Below are positions 26,028 through 35,032 of a stretch of 64,000 nucleotides of DNA, piece by piece. The translations under genes were made by a program, and so were the position numbers. Numbering within the stretch: the stretch's first letter is position 1; each line of letters opens with the position of its first letter. Under the pieces are notes generated by a model. It was not told the DNA's origin, ran no database searches, and saw nothing but the letters and a program-made list of their open reading frames with translations. This stretch comes from an uncultured Alphaproteobacteria bacterium (GTDB lineage: Bacteria > Pseudomonadota > Alphaproteobacteria > RF32 > CAG-239): assembly GCA_934271465.1 (NCBI GenBank), contig CAKQRQ010000005.1, positions 1 to 64,000 of the forward strand. The letters run 5' to 3'.

Positions 26028-26056
26028 AGCTTTAATTTTGGAATAATGGAAAACAA

Positions 26057-27334
26057 ATGGGCAGCATCAGTCGTTTTGATACGGAAAAATATTTGCTTGA
26101 GACGCTGGAACGCATTGCGCGGAATCGTTCGGCGTATAGAATTTTGTATGTAAATATTTCAAAGCTGAAACCTAAAAACAGACATCCTAAATTTGTTAAG
26201 ATTATTGCCAGATTGTTTGATAATCTGGTCGCCATAGCCAATGGGACAATGTTTGTGCTGGCCAACGGGGATTTGGTCGTTTTGGGTAAAAATATTACGC
26301 CAAAAGTTGTTGAAGATGCTGTTGACCAATTGCGGAGAGCTTTGATTACGGATCCGATATGGACGGCTCACTCCTCAAACGAATTTACAAAAGTTTATGA
26401 ACCCGATGAATTTGATGCTCTTTCCGACCAAATAGAACAAATGATGCAAACCAAAATGCCGATTGATTTGCTTGCTTATCGGTATCCGCTTGATGCAGGG
26501 CAGATTGATGCGGTTAAGGCGCGCCTTGATGAAATTAATATTGTTGATTTGATTAAGCATCAAGGTGTGCTGCGTTTTGAAACATCAACACGTTTTGAGT
26601 TGATGTTTGAAGAATTTTTTGTTGCCGTTAAAGATTTGAGCAAACGCTTTGATCAAAATATTGATTTGACGGGGAATAAATGGTTGTTTTTGTATCTGAC
26701 GCAGACGCTGGATAAAAAGACCATGTATTCTTTTTTGTTTTCGGATATTCGCAACAAGCCGGCAAAGGTCAGCTTGAACCTTAACTTGTCGACAATTTTT
26801 CAGTCGGAATTTGAGGATTTTATTAAAAGGCTTTCGGATAATAACCAAAAGCTGGTTGCCGAAGTTCAGGTTATGGATATTTTAACAAGTATGACGGCTT
26901 ATTTTGATGCAAAGGAGCTGCTGCATCGTCATGGACATGAGATTTTGATTGATGCGGCCAGCCTTGAACTTTTACAGTCTTTGAATATCGAAAAATTAGA
27001 GGCGGACTATATTAAAATCTTTTGGCATGCTTTAATGGACGAATATGCCGGAGATACGGCGCATCTTAAAGATACGATGAATAAAGTCGGACATGATAAG
27101 TTTATTTTGGCAAAATGTTTGGATGAAAAAGCTGTGCGGTGGGGCGTTAAAAACGGTATCAGAGCTTTTCAGGGGCCGTATATTGATAAACTTCAGACAG
27201 CTCTTATTCGTTCAAAATGTCCGAATGCAAAGTTTTGTTCTGCAGAGGATTGTCTGAAACGTAAAAGGCTGATTGCCGGTTCTTTCAGAGACGAATGCCG
27301 GTATAAAGACATATTGGAAAGTGCACCGGAGTAG
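26057..27334 (+). CDS. Degenerate GGDEF-EAL-like protein, first of a tandem pair
   Basis: A 425-residue soluble protein. Residues ~180-400 follow the EAL-domain order: SLNLNLSTIF for the SVNLS strand, LVAEVQVMDI where the lEiTE strand should be, HEILIDAASLELLQSL for the DDFG region, ADYIKIFW for the lKiD strand, and GIRAFQGPYIDKL for the QGyy motif. Several metal and catalytic residues of active phosphodiesterases are changed (DD to DA, KID to KIF), so hydrolysis of c-di-GMP looks unlikely. The N-terminal ~115 residues resemble a stripped GGDEF fold (TMFVLANGDLVVLG, then EDAVDQLRRAL). No membrane helix. A Cys-rich stretch (CPNAKFCSAEDC) lies near the C-terminus. Domain calls are by eye. Confidence 0.55.
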   Translation: MGSISRFDTEKYLLETLERIARNRSAYRILYVNISKLKPKNRHPKFVKIIARLFDNLVAIANGTMFVLANGDLVVLGKNITPKVVEDAVDQLRRALITDPIWTAHSSNEFTKVYEPDEFDALSDQIEQMMQTKMPIDLLAYRYPLDAGQIDAVKARLDEINIVDLIKHQGVLRFETSTRFELMFEEFFVAVKDLSKRFDQNIDLTGNKWLFLYLTQTLDKKTMYSFLFSDIRNKPAKVSLNLNLSTIFQSEFEDFIKRLSDNNQKLVAEVQVMDILTSMTAYFDAKELLHRHGHEILIDAASLELLQSLNIEKLEADYIKIFWHALMDEYAGDTAHLKDTMNKVGHDKFILAKCLDEKAVRWGVKNGIRAFQGPYIDKLQTALIRSKCPNAKFCSAEDCLKRKRLIAGSFRDECRYKDILESAPE

Positions 27335-27337
27335 ACC

Positions 27338-28567
27338 ATGGCCGAAAATCAATTACATGATATTAAAAAAGAAAATGCAGTCTTTGATTATTTGAATAAA
27401 TTTTGCCGTAACCGCAGCGATTTTAAGGCTCTGTTTTTAAATATTCATCAGTTGGATGAAAAAGTTCGGCAGAAACAGGATGAAAAGTTGTTATCAGATC
27501 TTTTTATGCCTTTGGAAAAGGGGACGCCGCTTAAACTTTTTACGTTACCGAATGAAGATGCTTTGATTATTTTTTCCAAAAATTCAACGGATGAAATTGC
27601 TTCTGTATTGGTTAAGCTGCGGTTTATATGGCATGAGGATGCTAAAGTTGCTTCAGCACCAACACTTGAAGAAAGCGGAACGGCAGTTTTTTATGACTTG
27701 GGGGCAGAGGGCGCCGATTTTTCCAAGAAATTGATTTTGTCTTGTTATGTTGCTTCAGAAAAAAATCAGCCGTTTCAGGAAGAGATTCGCCGACCGGTTT
27801 CTTCAGAAGGTGTCCGACGGGCGCGTCATGAATTGACGCCGGAAATGTTGGCAAAAGTTCAAAAAATTATTTCGGTGGCTGATTTTTCGAGTTTTATTCG
27901 CAGGCAGGCTGTTTGTGCTATTATCGGAAAATCAAAACCCCAGCGTGTTTTTGAGGAAGTGTTTGTTTCCATTCCGGATATGCGGGATGCTTTGCTGCCA
28001 GATGTTGATTTGACATCGAATCCATGGCTGTTTTTGGCTTTGACAGAGACTTTGGATAAGAGAGTGCTGGAGATTATTTCTCATCACGATGACGGGTCGC
28101 TGGCCGGTAATTTTAGTATTAATATTAATGTATCGACAATCTTGTCAGATGATTTTTTACGTTTTGATGACAGTATTAATGGGGCGATGCGGCAGACAAT
28201 TATTTTGGAATTGCAATTAGCCGATATTTTCAGCGATATTCGATCATTTATTTTTGCCAAAACCTTTGCTAAGGCTCGTGGGTATAAAATATGTATAGAC
28301 GGAATTACGGTTGATAAGCTCAAATATCTTAACCGCAAGGGATTGGATTGTGATTTGATGAAAATTATATGGAATCCGGCGTTTGTTGACATTATTAGCG
28401 AAGATGCCCACTTTATGGATTATATGAACAAAGCCGAACGGGCAAAGATTATTCTTTGCCGTGTTGATGATGCTGCGGCAATTGAGGCTGGAAATTCTTT
28501 GGGAATCAACCTTTATCAAGGGCGATATGTCCAAAGGCTTTTGAACTCCGGAGTATCAAAACGCTAA
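27338..28567 (+). CDS. Degenerate GGDEF-EAL-like protein, second of a tandem pair
   Basis: A 409-residue paralogue of the preceding protein, three bases downstream with CCGGAG before its ATG. The same blocks recur: FTLPNEDALIIFSKN (GGDEF-like), FEEVFVSIPDMRDALLPDVDLTSNPWLFLALTETLDK (matching FEEFFVAVKDLSKRFDQNIDLTGNKWLFLYLTQTLDK in the first), SININVSTIL, IILELQLADIF, KICIDGITVDKLKYL, CDLMKIIW and GINLYQGRYVQRL. It keeps the Gln-Gly of the last EAL strand but not the acidic metal-binding set. It lacks the first protein's Cys-rich tail. A likely heterodimer partner, scaffold or ligand sensor, by inference. Confidence 0.55.
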   Translation: MAENQLHDIKKENAVFDYLNKFCRNRSDFKALFLNIHQLDEKVRQKQDEKLLSDLFMPLEKGTPLKLFTLPNEDALIIFSKNSTDEIASVLVKLRFIWHEDAKVASAPTLEESGTAVFYDLGAEGADFSKKLILSCYVASEKNQPFQEEIRRPVSSEGVRRARHELTPEMLAKVQKIISVADFSSFIRRQAVCAIIGKSKPQRVFEEVFVSIPDMRDALLPDVDLTSNPWLFLALTETLDKRVLEIISHHDDGSLAGNFSININVSTILSDDFLRFDDSINGAMRQTIILELQLADIFSDIRSFIFAKTFAKARGYKICIDGITVDKLKYLNRKGLDCDLMKIIWNPAFVDIISEDAHFMDYMNKAERAKIILCRVDDAAAIEAGNSLGINLYQGRYVQRLLNSGVSKR

Positions 28568-28749
28568 TTTAAACGCAAAGTTGTTTTGCGCAATAATGAT
28601 TTTTTTTGATTATGGTTGTCTTTTTTCAGCTTTTCAATACGAATCATTTTTTCCCAAATATGTTTTTGTTCTTCAGAGAACCAGATTTCGTTTTGAGCTG
28701 ATTTATCAAAATTTTCTTTAGGTATGCGGTTTGGCGAGAGTTTTATCAT
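28564..28749 (-). CDS. Small basic protein of unknown function
   Basis: A 61-residue Lys/Arg-rich protein (MIKLSPNRIPKENFDK start) with a strong AAAGGAGG eight bases before the ATG. The longer frame from 28812 has no ribosome site. No membrane segment. It overlaps the last codons of the second GGDEF-EAL-like gene on the opposite strand. Family not recognised. Confidence 0.5.
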   Translation of the reverse strand: MIKLSPNRIPKENFDKSAQNEIWFSEEQKHIWEKMIRIEKLKKDNHNQKKSLLRKTTLRLN

Positions 28750-28935
28750 GAGAAATCCTCCTTTCAAACGAGATAGAAAAATTGTAGCATAATTTTTTGA
28801 AAAATTCAACAAAAAGAATCTGTTAAGGTATTTGTGACAAGAACAACGATTAGAGAATTATGCAGTCCGGAAATTGAAACGCAGGATTTGAGCGATATGT
28901 TCAGATAGACTGGCTGAAAGAATAGTAAAGACTTT

Positions 28936-29562
28936 TTGAAAGTGACGGGAGTAAAATGGGGAAGCGGTGTGACAAATTCGAACGCAGGATATCAAGTAAA
29001 TACGACTTTGCTGAAAATTTATGGTGGGCATAGTCATGATTTATTTATCAATTCGGGGGTTAGGACATCTTCGGAATCTAATAACTCACGTAAGGTGTTC
29101 GGATTAGCACTTCCAAATGGAAATCGAGACAATTCATCGGACAAATATGCTGGAACAACACTTCTTATACCTTTCCACTTAATGAAAGACTTCTTTAAAA
29201 CATTGCCGGATGCGCCTGATAAAACGCCGCAATTCGGAGATATTGTTTATACGGATAAATCTTATAGTTCTCCGAATCAATTTGATAAAAATAAAATACC
29301 TGCCGGTATAATTGTCCATATCTCTGAAGATTGCCGAGATATTAAAATTGTTTCTCTTGGACATCTTCATTTCAATTCGGATGATTCTATTGATAATTTT
29401 AATCCTGATAATCCTTTTGAAGGAGAGTTTATTCAAACGCGTTGGACTGTTCAAGAAAAAAGAATGGAAGATATTATAGGTGTTACCAATTATAGTGATG
29501 CGGAATTTCTTGAAATTTGTCACACAATTGCCAGTTGTTCGTGTGATTTTTTTAATGAATAA
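28936..29562 (+). CDS. Orphan surface-type domain protein, possibly 5'-truncated; intact paralogue of the pseudogene at 242-649
   Basis: An open frame bounded upstream by a TGA at 28915 and starting at best with a TTG at 28936 without ribosome site, so the N-terminus is probably lost or translated poorly. The 208 residues read as a beta-rich extracellular-type domain with many Asn, Ser, Gly and Asp. The C-terminal half (MKDFFKTL, FGDIVYTDKSYS, PAGIIVHISEDCRD, NFNPDNPFEG, RMEDI) aligns with the decayed gene at the window's left edge. Its end overlaps the cca stop region by 11 bases on the opposite strand. AT content is higher than that of the neighbours, consistent with acquired DNA. Function unknown. 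Confidence 0.5.
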   Translation: MKVTGVKWGSGVTNSNAGYQVNTTLLKIYGGHSHDLFINSGVRTSSESNNSRKVFGLALPNGNRDNSSDKYAGTTLLIPFHLMKDFFKTLPDAPDKTPQFGDIVYTDKSYSSPNQFDKNKIPAGIIVHISEDCRDIKIVSLGHLHFNSDDSIDNFNPDNPFEGEFIQTRWTVQEKRMEDIIGVTNYSDAEFLEICHTIASCSCDFFNE

Positions 29563-30781
29563 GTTCTGAAATCAATTTTTGGATTTTGAAGTTTTTGAAC
29601 TTTTCTTTAAGCAAATTGTCTTTCGGGAGAGTGTCAAAATCTGGCATATCCGAGGCTTTGAGGGGTGTTAAAATTTGCGCGGCTTGACGCAAATAGGCTG
29701 CCGAGTTTTCAAATTCGTTTTTTTCGTCGGCATTTATTTCTCTGCCTCGGCCAAAATAGTCTGCACGGCAGACGGCAATAAAGTTATCGATGTCGTTTTG
29801 GTGGTTGCCTGTCAGGACGGCGACGAAATCGACAACTTTTCCGGGGCGCATTTGGCGGATAAGGTGCAATTTCATATGATTGGCGCATGCCACAAGGGCA
29901 AAATCTTTGAACCTGTTCGGCACTTTCAGTCTTTGACAAAGACCGCGGATGACCTCTAGTCCGTTGAAATCATGTTTATGGTGCGAGGGTAAAGTTTCTT
30001 TAGGTGTAAGTGCTTTGCCAACATCATGCGTCAGAACGGCAAATTTGACAAGAGGTGTTTCATTCGCGGCTTGTTTGAGGCATAACAGTGTGTGTGCGCC
30101 GCTATTTCCTTCGGGGTGAAAATCAAGCCTTTCGGGGGTGTCAAATAAATGGTCGATTTCAGGGAGAATGATTTTGAGCGCTCCGCAGGCGCGCGCGGTT
30201 TCGATAAATTTATCAACTCGAAAGGTTTTAAGTGCTTTGAAAATTTCTTGCCAGATGCGTTCCGGCGTCAGATAATCCAGCATGCCGGAATTGACCATTT
30301 GTTTAGCAAGATCAAGTGTTTCGGGGGCAATTTCAAAGCCAAGCTGTGCAGCAAAGCGGCACAAACGCAAAACCCGCAAGGGATCTTCGACAAAGTGTTC
30401 GGTATTAACATGGCGCAGAATTTTGTTTTTGATGTCCTCTATGCCGTTGTGCTCATCAAAGATTGTTCCGGCTTCTTCATCAAAAGCTAGTGCATTACAG
30501 GTAAAATCGCGCCGCTTCAAATCTTCAGATAACGTGATATCGGGGGAAAAGATGAACTTGAAGTCCGTGTGTTTGGGGCCGGTTTTTATTTCTTTACGCG
30601 CCAAAGCATATTCGCATTGATTTTGCGGATTGATAAATACCGGAAAATCTTTTCCGACTTGTTTATAGCCGTTTTCAAGCATTTGCTGCGGCGTTGCACC
30701 GACAACCACATAGTCTGTATCATGTGCGGGTATTCCCATCAACTTATCCCTAACGGCACCGCCAACCTGATAAATTTTCAT
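29552..30781 (-). CDS. cca: CCA tRNA nucleotidyltransferase (multifunctional HD type)
   Basis: Adds or repairs the 3'-CCA of tRNAs. The 409 residues have the class II nucleotidyltransferase head GGAVRDKLMG with DTDYVVVG (DxD), the RRDFTCNALA motif, EDPLRVLRLCRFAAQLGF, and a C-terminal HD domain (LTHDVGKALT, HHKHDFNGLEVI, ANHMKLH) as in E. coli Cca. The track start would be a TTG; the ATG at 30781 has GGAG seven bases upstream and gives the usual MKIYQVGGAVRD start. The tRNA-Thr in this window already encodes CCA. Confidence 0.93.
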   Translation of the reverse strand: MKIYQVGGAVRDKLMGIPAHDTDYVVVGATPQQMLENGYKQVGKDFPVFINPQNQCEYALARKEIKTGPKHTDFKFIFSPDITLSEDLKRRDFTCNALAFDEEAGTIFDEHNGIEDIKNKILRHVNTEHFVEDPLRVLRLCRFAAQLGFEIAPETLDLAKQMVNSGMLDYLTPERIWQEIFKALKTFRVDKFIETARACGALKIILPEIDHLFDTPERLDFHPEGNSGAHTLLCLKQAANETPLVKFAVLTHDVGKALTPKETLPSHHKHDFNGLEVIRGLCQRLKVPNRFKDFALVACANHMKLHLIRQMRPGKVVDFVAVLTGNHQNDIDNFIAVCRADYFGRGREINADEKNEFENSAAYLRQAAQILTPLKASDMPDFDTLPKDNLLKEKFKNFKIQKLISELIH

Positions 30782-30808
30782 TTTTTTCTCCAAATTTTGA
30801 GCTCTTTT

Positions 30809-31270
30809 TTAGTTCTTTGTTCGTTTGGCCTTGAAGAATTTTTTGAGAATATCTGCACATTCGCTTTCCAAAATACCGCTGATGACGTGTGGTCTGTGGT
30901 GGCAGGTGTTTTGCTCATAAAATTTGACCCCGTTGACAACAGCTCCGCCTTTGGAATCAAAAGCGCCAAAGTATAAGTTTTTGATTCGCGCAAAAGAAAT
31001 GGCCGCGGCGCACATGGTGCAAGGCTCAAGCGTGACATACATATCCATGTCCCGCAGGCGGTTTTGTCCGAGTTTTTTGCAGGCTTTTTGAATGGCCTTT
31101 ATTTCAGCATGAGCGGTTGCGTCCGGACTGTGCTGATTTTGGTTGTGTGCTTTGGCAATTATTTTTCCCTCTTTGGGGTCGACAATCAGACAACCGACGG
31201 GAATTTCATCTTTAGCCTGTGCTTTTTCGGCCAGCTTAAGCGCTATATACATATAGTCTTCCGCCATCAT
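30809..31270 (-). CDS. tadA: tRNA-specific adenosine deaminase
   Basis: Deaminates A34 to inosine in tRNA-Arg(ACG). The 153 residues carry the zinc-dependent deaminase motifs HAE (54-56) and PCTMC (C84, C87), plus GAFDSKGGAV typical of TadA. AAAGG precedes the ATG. Divergent from rluB-rsmD, a gene arrangement common in Alphaproteobacteria. Confidence 0.93.
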   Translation of the reverse strand: MMAEDYMYIALKLAEKAQAKDEIPVGCLIVDPKEGKIIAKAHNQNQHSPDATAHAEIKAIQKACKKLGQNRLRDMDMYVTLEPCTMCAAAISFARIKNLYFGAFDSKGGAVVNGVKFYEQNTCHHRPHVISGILESECADILKKFFKAKRTKN

Positions 31271-31337
31271 TTTTTTAACCTTTTTTTGTTGTATTTAGAA
31301 CAGATTATGATAGAAGAGAAAAAAAGGAAAGAAAAAA

Positions 31338-32060
31338 ATGACTATGCGACTTGCAAAATTAATGGCGCGCTCCGGTGTATGCTCCAGACGGGCGGCCGAA
31401 GAGTTTATCAAACAGGGGCGTGTGACAGTTAACGGCGCTGTCGTTGAAACACCTGCGTTTAATGTGACCGGAGATGAAAAGATTTTGTTTGACGGCGAAA
31501 AACTTCCCTCATGCGAGTCAACGCGTTTGTGGTTGTATCATAAACCTGTTGGGCTTGTGACATCACACAAAGACGAAAAAAATCGGCCGACGGTTTTTGA
31601 CCATCTTCCGAAAGATTTGCCGCGTGTTATTTCTGTCGGGCGGTTGGACTTGAACTCGGAAGGACTTTTGCTGTTGACAAATAACGGCGAATTGTCCCGA
31701 AAATTGGAGCTTCCCTCAAACGGCTGGATTAGGCGCTATAAGGTTAGGGTATTTGGCGAAGTCACTCCCGAAAAACTTCAACCTTTGCAAAAAGGTATTG
31801 TGGTTGACGGGGTTTCTTACGGTTCGATTAAGGCTGTTATTGAGAGCCGGCAGGGAGCTAATTCGTGGCTTTTGGTTACGCTGGCTGAAGGAAAGAATCG
31901 TGAAATCCGAAAGGTAATGAAATATCTTGGGTTGGAGGTTTCGCGTCTTATCCGTTTATCTTACGGGCCGTTTCAGTTGGGGAGTCTGAAAAAAGGCGAG
32001 GTTAAGGAAATTTCGGCAAAAGTTTTGCGCGAACAATTGGGCGAGGGTTTTGCTTTATGA
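31338..32060 (+). CDS. rluB: 23S rRNA pseudouridine synthase, RluB type
   Basis: A 240-residue RsuA/RluB-family enzyme. The N-terminal S4 RNA-binding domain (MRLAKLMARSGVCSRRAAEEFIKQGRVTVNG) is followed by the catalytic domain with Asp104 in GRLDLNSEGLLLLTNNG and the GKNREIRKVMKYLGLEVSRLIR motif. RluB makes pseudouridine 2605 in E. coli 23S rRNA; RluE/RluF-like specificity cannot be fully excluded. Its stop overlaps the rsmD ATG (ATGA). Confidence 0.88.
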   Translation: MTMRLAKLMARSGVCSRRAAEEFIKQGRVTVNGAVVETPAFNVTGDEKILFDGEKLPSCESTRLWLYHKPVGLVTSHKDEKNRPTVFDHLPKDLPRVISVGRLDLNSEGLLLLTNNGELSRKLELPSNGWIRRYKVRVFGEVTPEKLQPLQKGIVVDGVSYGSIKAVIESRQGANSWLLVTLAEGKNREIRKVMKYLGLEVSRLIRLSYGPFQLGSLKKGEVKEISAKVLREQLGEGFAL

Positions 32061-32599
32061 GAATTATCGGCGGAAAATATCGCGGAAAAAAGTTGATTTC
32101 GCCATCATCGGCGGCGGTGCGTCCGACATCGGACAAAGCAAGAGAAGCTTTGTTTAATATTTTGCGCAGCCGTTTGGGGAGTGATTTTTCTGGCTTGTCC
32201 TTGGTTGATGTTTTTGCCGGCAGCGGTGCTTTTGGATTGGAGGCCGTATCTGCCGGTTTTGGGCGGGTAACACTGGTGGATACAGATCCGCGCGATTTGC
32301 AAAAAAATATAGCTTTGTTTCCGTTCGAAAACTCAAAAATTAAGGTCGTGCGTTGTGATGCGACATCTTTTAAGGGCGTTCTTGATGACAAATTTGATGT
32401 TTTGTTTATGGATGCGCCTTATCAAAAAGGTTTGAGCGAAAAGGCTTTGATTGCTTTTGCTCCGTATTTGAAACAGGGGGCTTTGTGTCTGATAGAGGTT
32501 GAGAAAAATGAAGCCTGCCTGTTGCCGGAATGTTATCGGCTGTTGGATGAAAGGCGCTATGGTCTGGCCAAAGTTTTGATTGCCGAGTTTATTTCGTAA
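32057..32599 (+). CDS. rsmD: 16S rRNA (guanine966-N2)-methyltransferase
   Basis: Methylates G966 of 16S rRNA. The 180 residues start with the family's MRIIGGKYRGKKL and RPTSDKAREALFNIL, then the SAM motif LVDVFAGSGAFGLEAVSAG and the catalytic DAPY (a variant of NPPY) in FDVLFMDAPYQKG. Four-base overlap with rluB. Confidence 0.92.
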   Translation: MRIIGGKYRGKKLISPSSAAVRPTSDKAREALFNILRSRLGSDFSGLSLVDVFAGSGAFGLEAVSAGFGRVTLVDTDPRDLQKNIALFPFENSKIKVVRCDATSFKGVLDDKFDVLFMDAPYQKGLSEKALIAFAPYLKQGALCLIEVEKNEACLLPECYRLLDERRYGLAKVLIAEFIS

Positions 32600-33677
32600 A
32601 GTCTTTTAATGTCAAATTTTCAATAGATAATTTTCCGTCAGCATAGCTGATTGGAGTGGATATTGTCAGTTCGTCATCATCTGGATTGAGCTTGAATGCT
32701 TTGTTTGTGAGCAGGATATTGGCAACAAAAACATTTTTGCTGTCAAGATAGGCGTTGTCTTGTAAATCTTTTATCAGGTGCAGGATGCCTTTTGAGGAGG
32801 TTTTGAAATTGAGGCGCGGTGAAAAAGTTTCACTGAAATTAATTGTTCCTCGACCGACCAAAGTCAAGGGCTGCCATTGGATAATCAGACTGGGCACCTC
32901 GATGAATCCGCCTTGCTTTAACCATGTTTCGAGAGATGTTAATAAATCTTCTTCGGGAACAGGGCGTCCGATAATCTCGGCTTTTGTATAAAAAAGTTTG
33001 AGATGCGAGGACAGAGGATAATTAATAAGGCCGTTGATATCAACATCATTAACCTCAAACAGGCTTTCAAAAGCCGGTGTTGTCGCAGAGGAATTGGTCG
33101 TTTTTTGAGGCAGGCTTTCTAATAAAAAGGCTATTTTTTTGATTTTGGCAAAGTCTTTGATATTGATGCTTTCGGCGTGGAAAACCAATTCATCAAAAGC
33201 ATTATCCGCCATGCTGATATCCAGAAAAGTTTTGTCGCTGGTCATTTGCGATGCAAAATCGTTGAAAACAAACTGCCCGCCGGCCGCCGATTCAAAGCGG
33301 ATGCGCTTTTTGCCCAGCATATTCGGGTAGGCTTTGATTTCTTTGAATTGAAGCGCCCAGTTGTCAGTTCCTTTCAGATTGTAAATTTGAAGATTTTCAA
33401 TATCTACCAACGGAAAGAAAAAAACGGCATTAAATTCGATTTTGTCATAGGCAACATCATATCCCAGTTGGTTAAGGTAGGAAATTGTTCGGGAAAGTTC
33501 GGCACGAATCCGGCGAATGGCCATTGTGCGGGAGGTTGTCACATAAATTCCCGCAAAGACAATTGCAAAAGAAAATAAGCATGCCAAAAGAGAAGGAATT
33601 TGATGCTTTAGGGTATAGATAACTTTTCCGATGTATTCCGCCAAAAGCAAAAGAATTTTTTTGAGTTGCGTTTTCAA
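32589..33677 (-). CDS. DUF2125-like membrane-anchored periplasmic protein
   Basis: A 362-residue protein with one N-terminal membrane helix (about 29-47, LLACLFSFAIVFAGIYV) and a large periplasmic beta-rich region. Segments such as YDVAYDKIEFNAVFFFPLVDIENLQI and the closing DGKLSIENLTLKDF resemble DUF2125/AsmA-like lipid-transport-type folds, an assignment made by eye. Translation starts at TTG, preceded by AAGGAA at six bases. It converges with rsmD, overlapping its end by 11 bases, and follows the acyltransferase gene on the same strand. Confidence 0.55.
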   Translation of the reverse strand: MKTQLKKILLLLAEYIGKVIYTLKHQIPSLLACLFSFAIVFAGIYVTTSRTMAIRRIRAELSRTISYLNQLGYDVAYDKIEFNAVFFFPLVDIENLQIYNLKGTDNWALQFKEIKAYPNMLGKKRIRFESAAGGQFVFNDFASQMTSDKTFLDISMADNAFDELVFHAESINIKDFAKIKKIAFLLESLPQKTTNSSATTPAFESLFEVNDVDINGLINYPLSSHLKLFYTKAEIIGRPVPEEDLLTSLETWLKQGGFIEVPSLIIQWQPLTLVGRGTINFSETFSPRLNFKTSSKGILHLIKDLQDNAYLDSKNVFVANILLTNKAFKLNPDDDELTISTPISYADGKLSIENLTLKDFTK

Positions 33678-33690
33678 GACTGTTCCTTTT

Positions 33691-34452
33691 TTATTTATCT
33701 GACGTGCAGAGCAGTTTTTTTAAGCTCGGGTTATTTTGGATTGTTTCCATATTAAGTTCGTTGCATTTTTCTTCAATGGATTTTTGCAGTTTTTCCATAA
33801 ATTCCTGCTTGGGGAGACCAGGTTGAATCGGTGGTAAAAATTCAAAAATAATTTTTCCGGGGTTGCGCAGAAATGAATTTTTCGGCCAGAAAAATCCGGT
33901 GTTTGAAGCTATGGGCGTGACCGGCATATTTAAGTGTTGGTATAATAAGGCAACACCCGGTTTGTAGACAGGTTCTTGTCCGGGGCTGCGGCGTGTGCCT
34001 TCGGGGAAGATAATAATCGGACGAGAATCGGCGGAGAATTTTTGTGCTTTCCTTAACAGTTCTTTCATGGCAGCCGCTCCGGCAGAACGGTTTACCGGAA
34101 TCATGCCGTAAAAGGCCTGCGCCCAGCCAAAAATCGGGATATAGGTCAGCTCTTTTTTCATGACAAAAGTGGCACGTTTGAGGTAATTTGTCAGGACATA
34201 AGTTTCAACAGCGGACTCATGTTTTCCGGCATAGATACCCGATGTTTGGTTGAGGTATTGGGTTCCGCGGATTTCAATGGTTATTCCGGCAATGTGTTTG
34301 AGCGCCCATACAACCCCTGGAATAAAAACATTGTTCCAAGAGGGGATTGTTGCTTTGCGTGAAAAAACGCCGATAATCGAGTTGACAATGCAGCCGGCAC
34401 TGATGATGCCGTAGCCGACGATATTAAACAGTAAAGAACGCAAAAAAAGCAT
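33691..34452 (-). CDS. Lysophospholipid acyltransferase (PlsC family)
   Basis: A 253-residue membrane-associated acyltransferase, probably 1-acyl-sn-glycerol-3-phosphate acyltransferase. The HxxxxE-type catalytic block is GKHESAVET, the second block is GMIPVNRS, and the substrate-binding block is FPEGTRRSPG. There is an N-terminal hydrophobic segment. GAGG precedes the ATG. It is downstream of the DUF218 gene and ftsEX on the same strand. Other PlsC-like roles, such as lyso-lipid recycling, remain possible. Confidence 0.88.
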   Translation of the reverse strand: MLFLRSLLFNIVGYGIISAGCIVNSIIGVFSRKATIPSWNNVFIPGVVWALKHIAGITIEIRGTQYLNQTSGIYAGKHESAVETYVLTNYLKRATFVMKKELTYIPIFGWAQAFYGMIPVNRSAGAAAMKELLRKAQKFSADSRPIIIFPEGTRRSPGQEPVYKPGVALLYQHLNMPVTPIASNTGFFWPKNSFLRNPGKIIFEFLPPIQPGLPKQEFMEKLQKSIEEKCNELNMETIQNNPSLKKLLCTSDK

Positions 34453-34465
34453 TTGACCTCACAAA

Positions 34466-35032
34466 TTAAAGTTTATTTCTTAAATAGACATATAAAAATT
34501 TATTATATTCTTTGAAAAGAAGCGAGAAAGTTTGCCAACTCGTCCACCACTTTTTTTGGATTTTTTCGGAATAGACCGGATGAATGACAATATCCAGCGC
34601 CGGATTTTGTTCTTTGAATTCAAGGAGCGACCGCGGGATATGGTAGTTGGATGTGACAAGCCTGATGGATTTGATATTGTTTTTTTTGACCCAGTCTTTT
34701 GTTTCAAGAGCATTTCCGACGGTGTTTGAGGCTTCGTGTCCGATGTCAATGTCTTGAGGGTGCTCGAATATCAGGTGTTGTGTCTGCGAGATATCTGATA
34801 AAGAGATATCTTTTCCAACCCCAGAAATAAAGAGTTTGTCTGCTTTGTGCTGTGCTAAAAGGGTAGAGGCTATTTGGATTCTGTTACGGCCGCCGGTCAA
34901 GACGATAATGGCATCTGTTTTTTTATCGTCAGGGGTTTTGAAATGCGTGATGGTTCGGATAAATCCAAAAAATCCGATTGTGAGAAGAAAACAACTTATA
35001 ACAATGCCGTAAAAAAGAATCTTTTTAATCAT
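34466..35032 (-). CDS. YdcF-like DUF218 membrane protein
   Basis: A 188-residue protein with an N-terminal membrane helix (about 5-25) and a DUF218 domain: DAIIVLTGGRNRIQIASTLL, KLFISGVG, EASNTVGNALETKDW and VTSNYHIPRSLLEF. The start at 35032 overlaps the ftsX stop (ATGA); the longer frame from 35125 lies inside ftsX. DUF218 relatives (ElyC, SanA) act in envelope polysaccharide or undecaprenyl-phosphate metabolism, in keeping with the neighbours. Confidence 0.82.
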   Translation of the reverse strand: MIKKILFYGIVISCFLLTIGFFGFIRTITHFKTPDDKKTDAIIVLTGGRNRIQIASTLLAQHKADKLFISGVGKDISLSDISQTQHLIFEHPQDIDIGHEASNTVGNALETKDWVKKNNIKSIRLVTSNYHIPRSLLEFKEQNPALDIVIHPVYSEKIQKKWWTSWQTFSLLFKEYNKFLYVYLRNKL

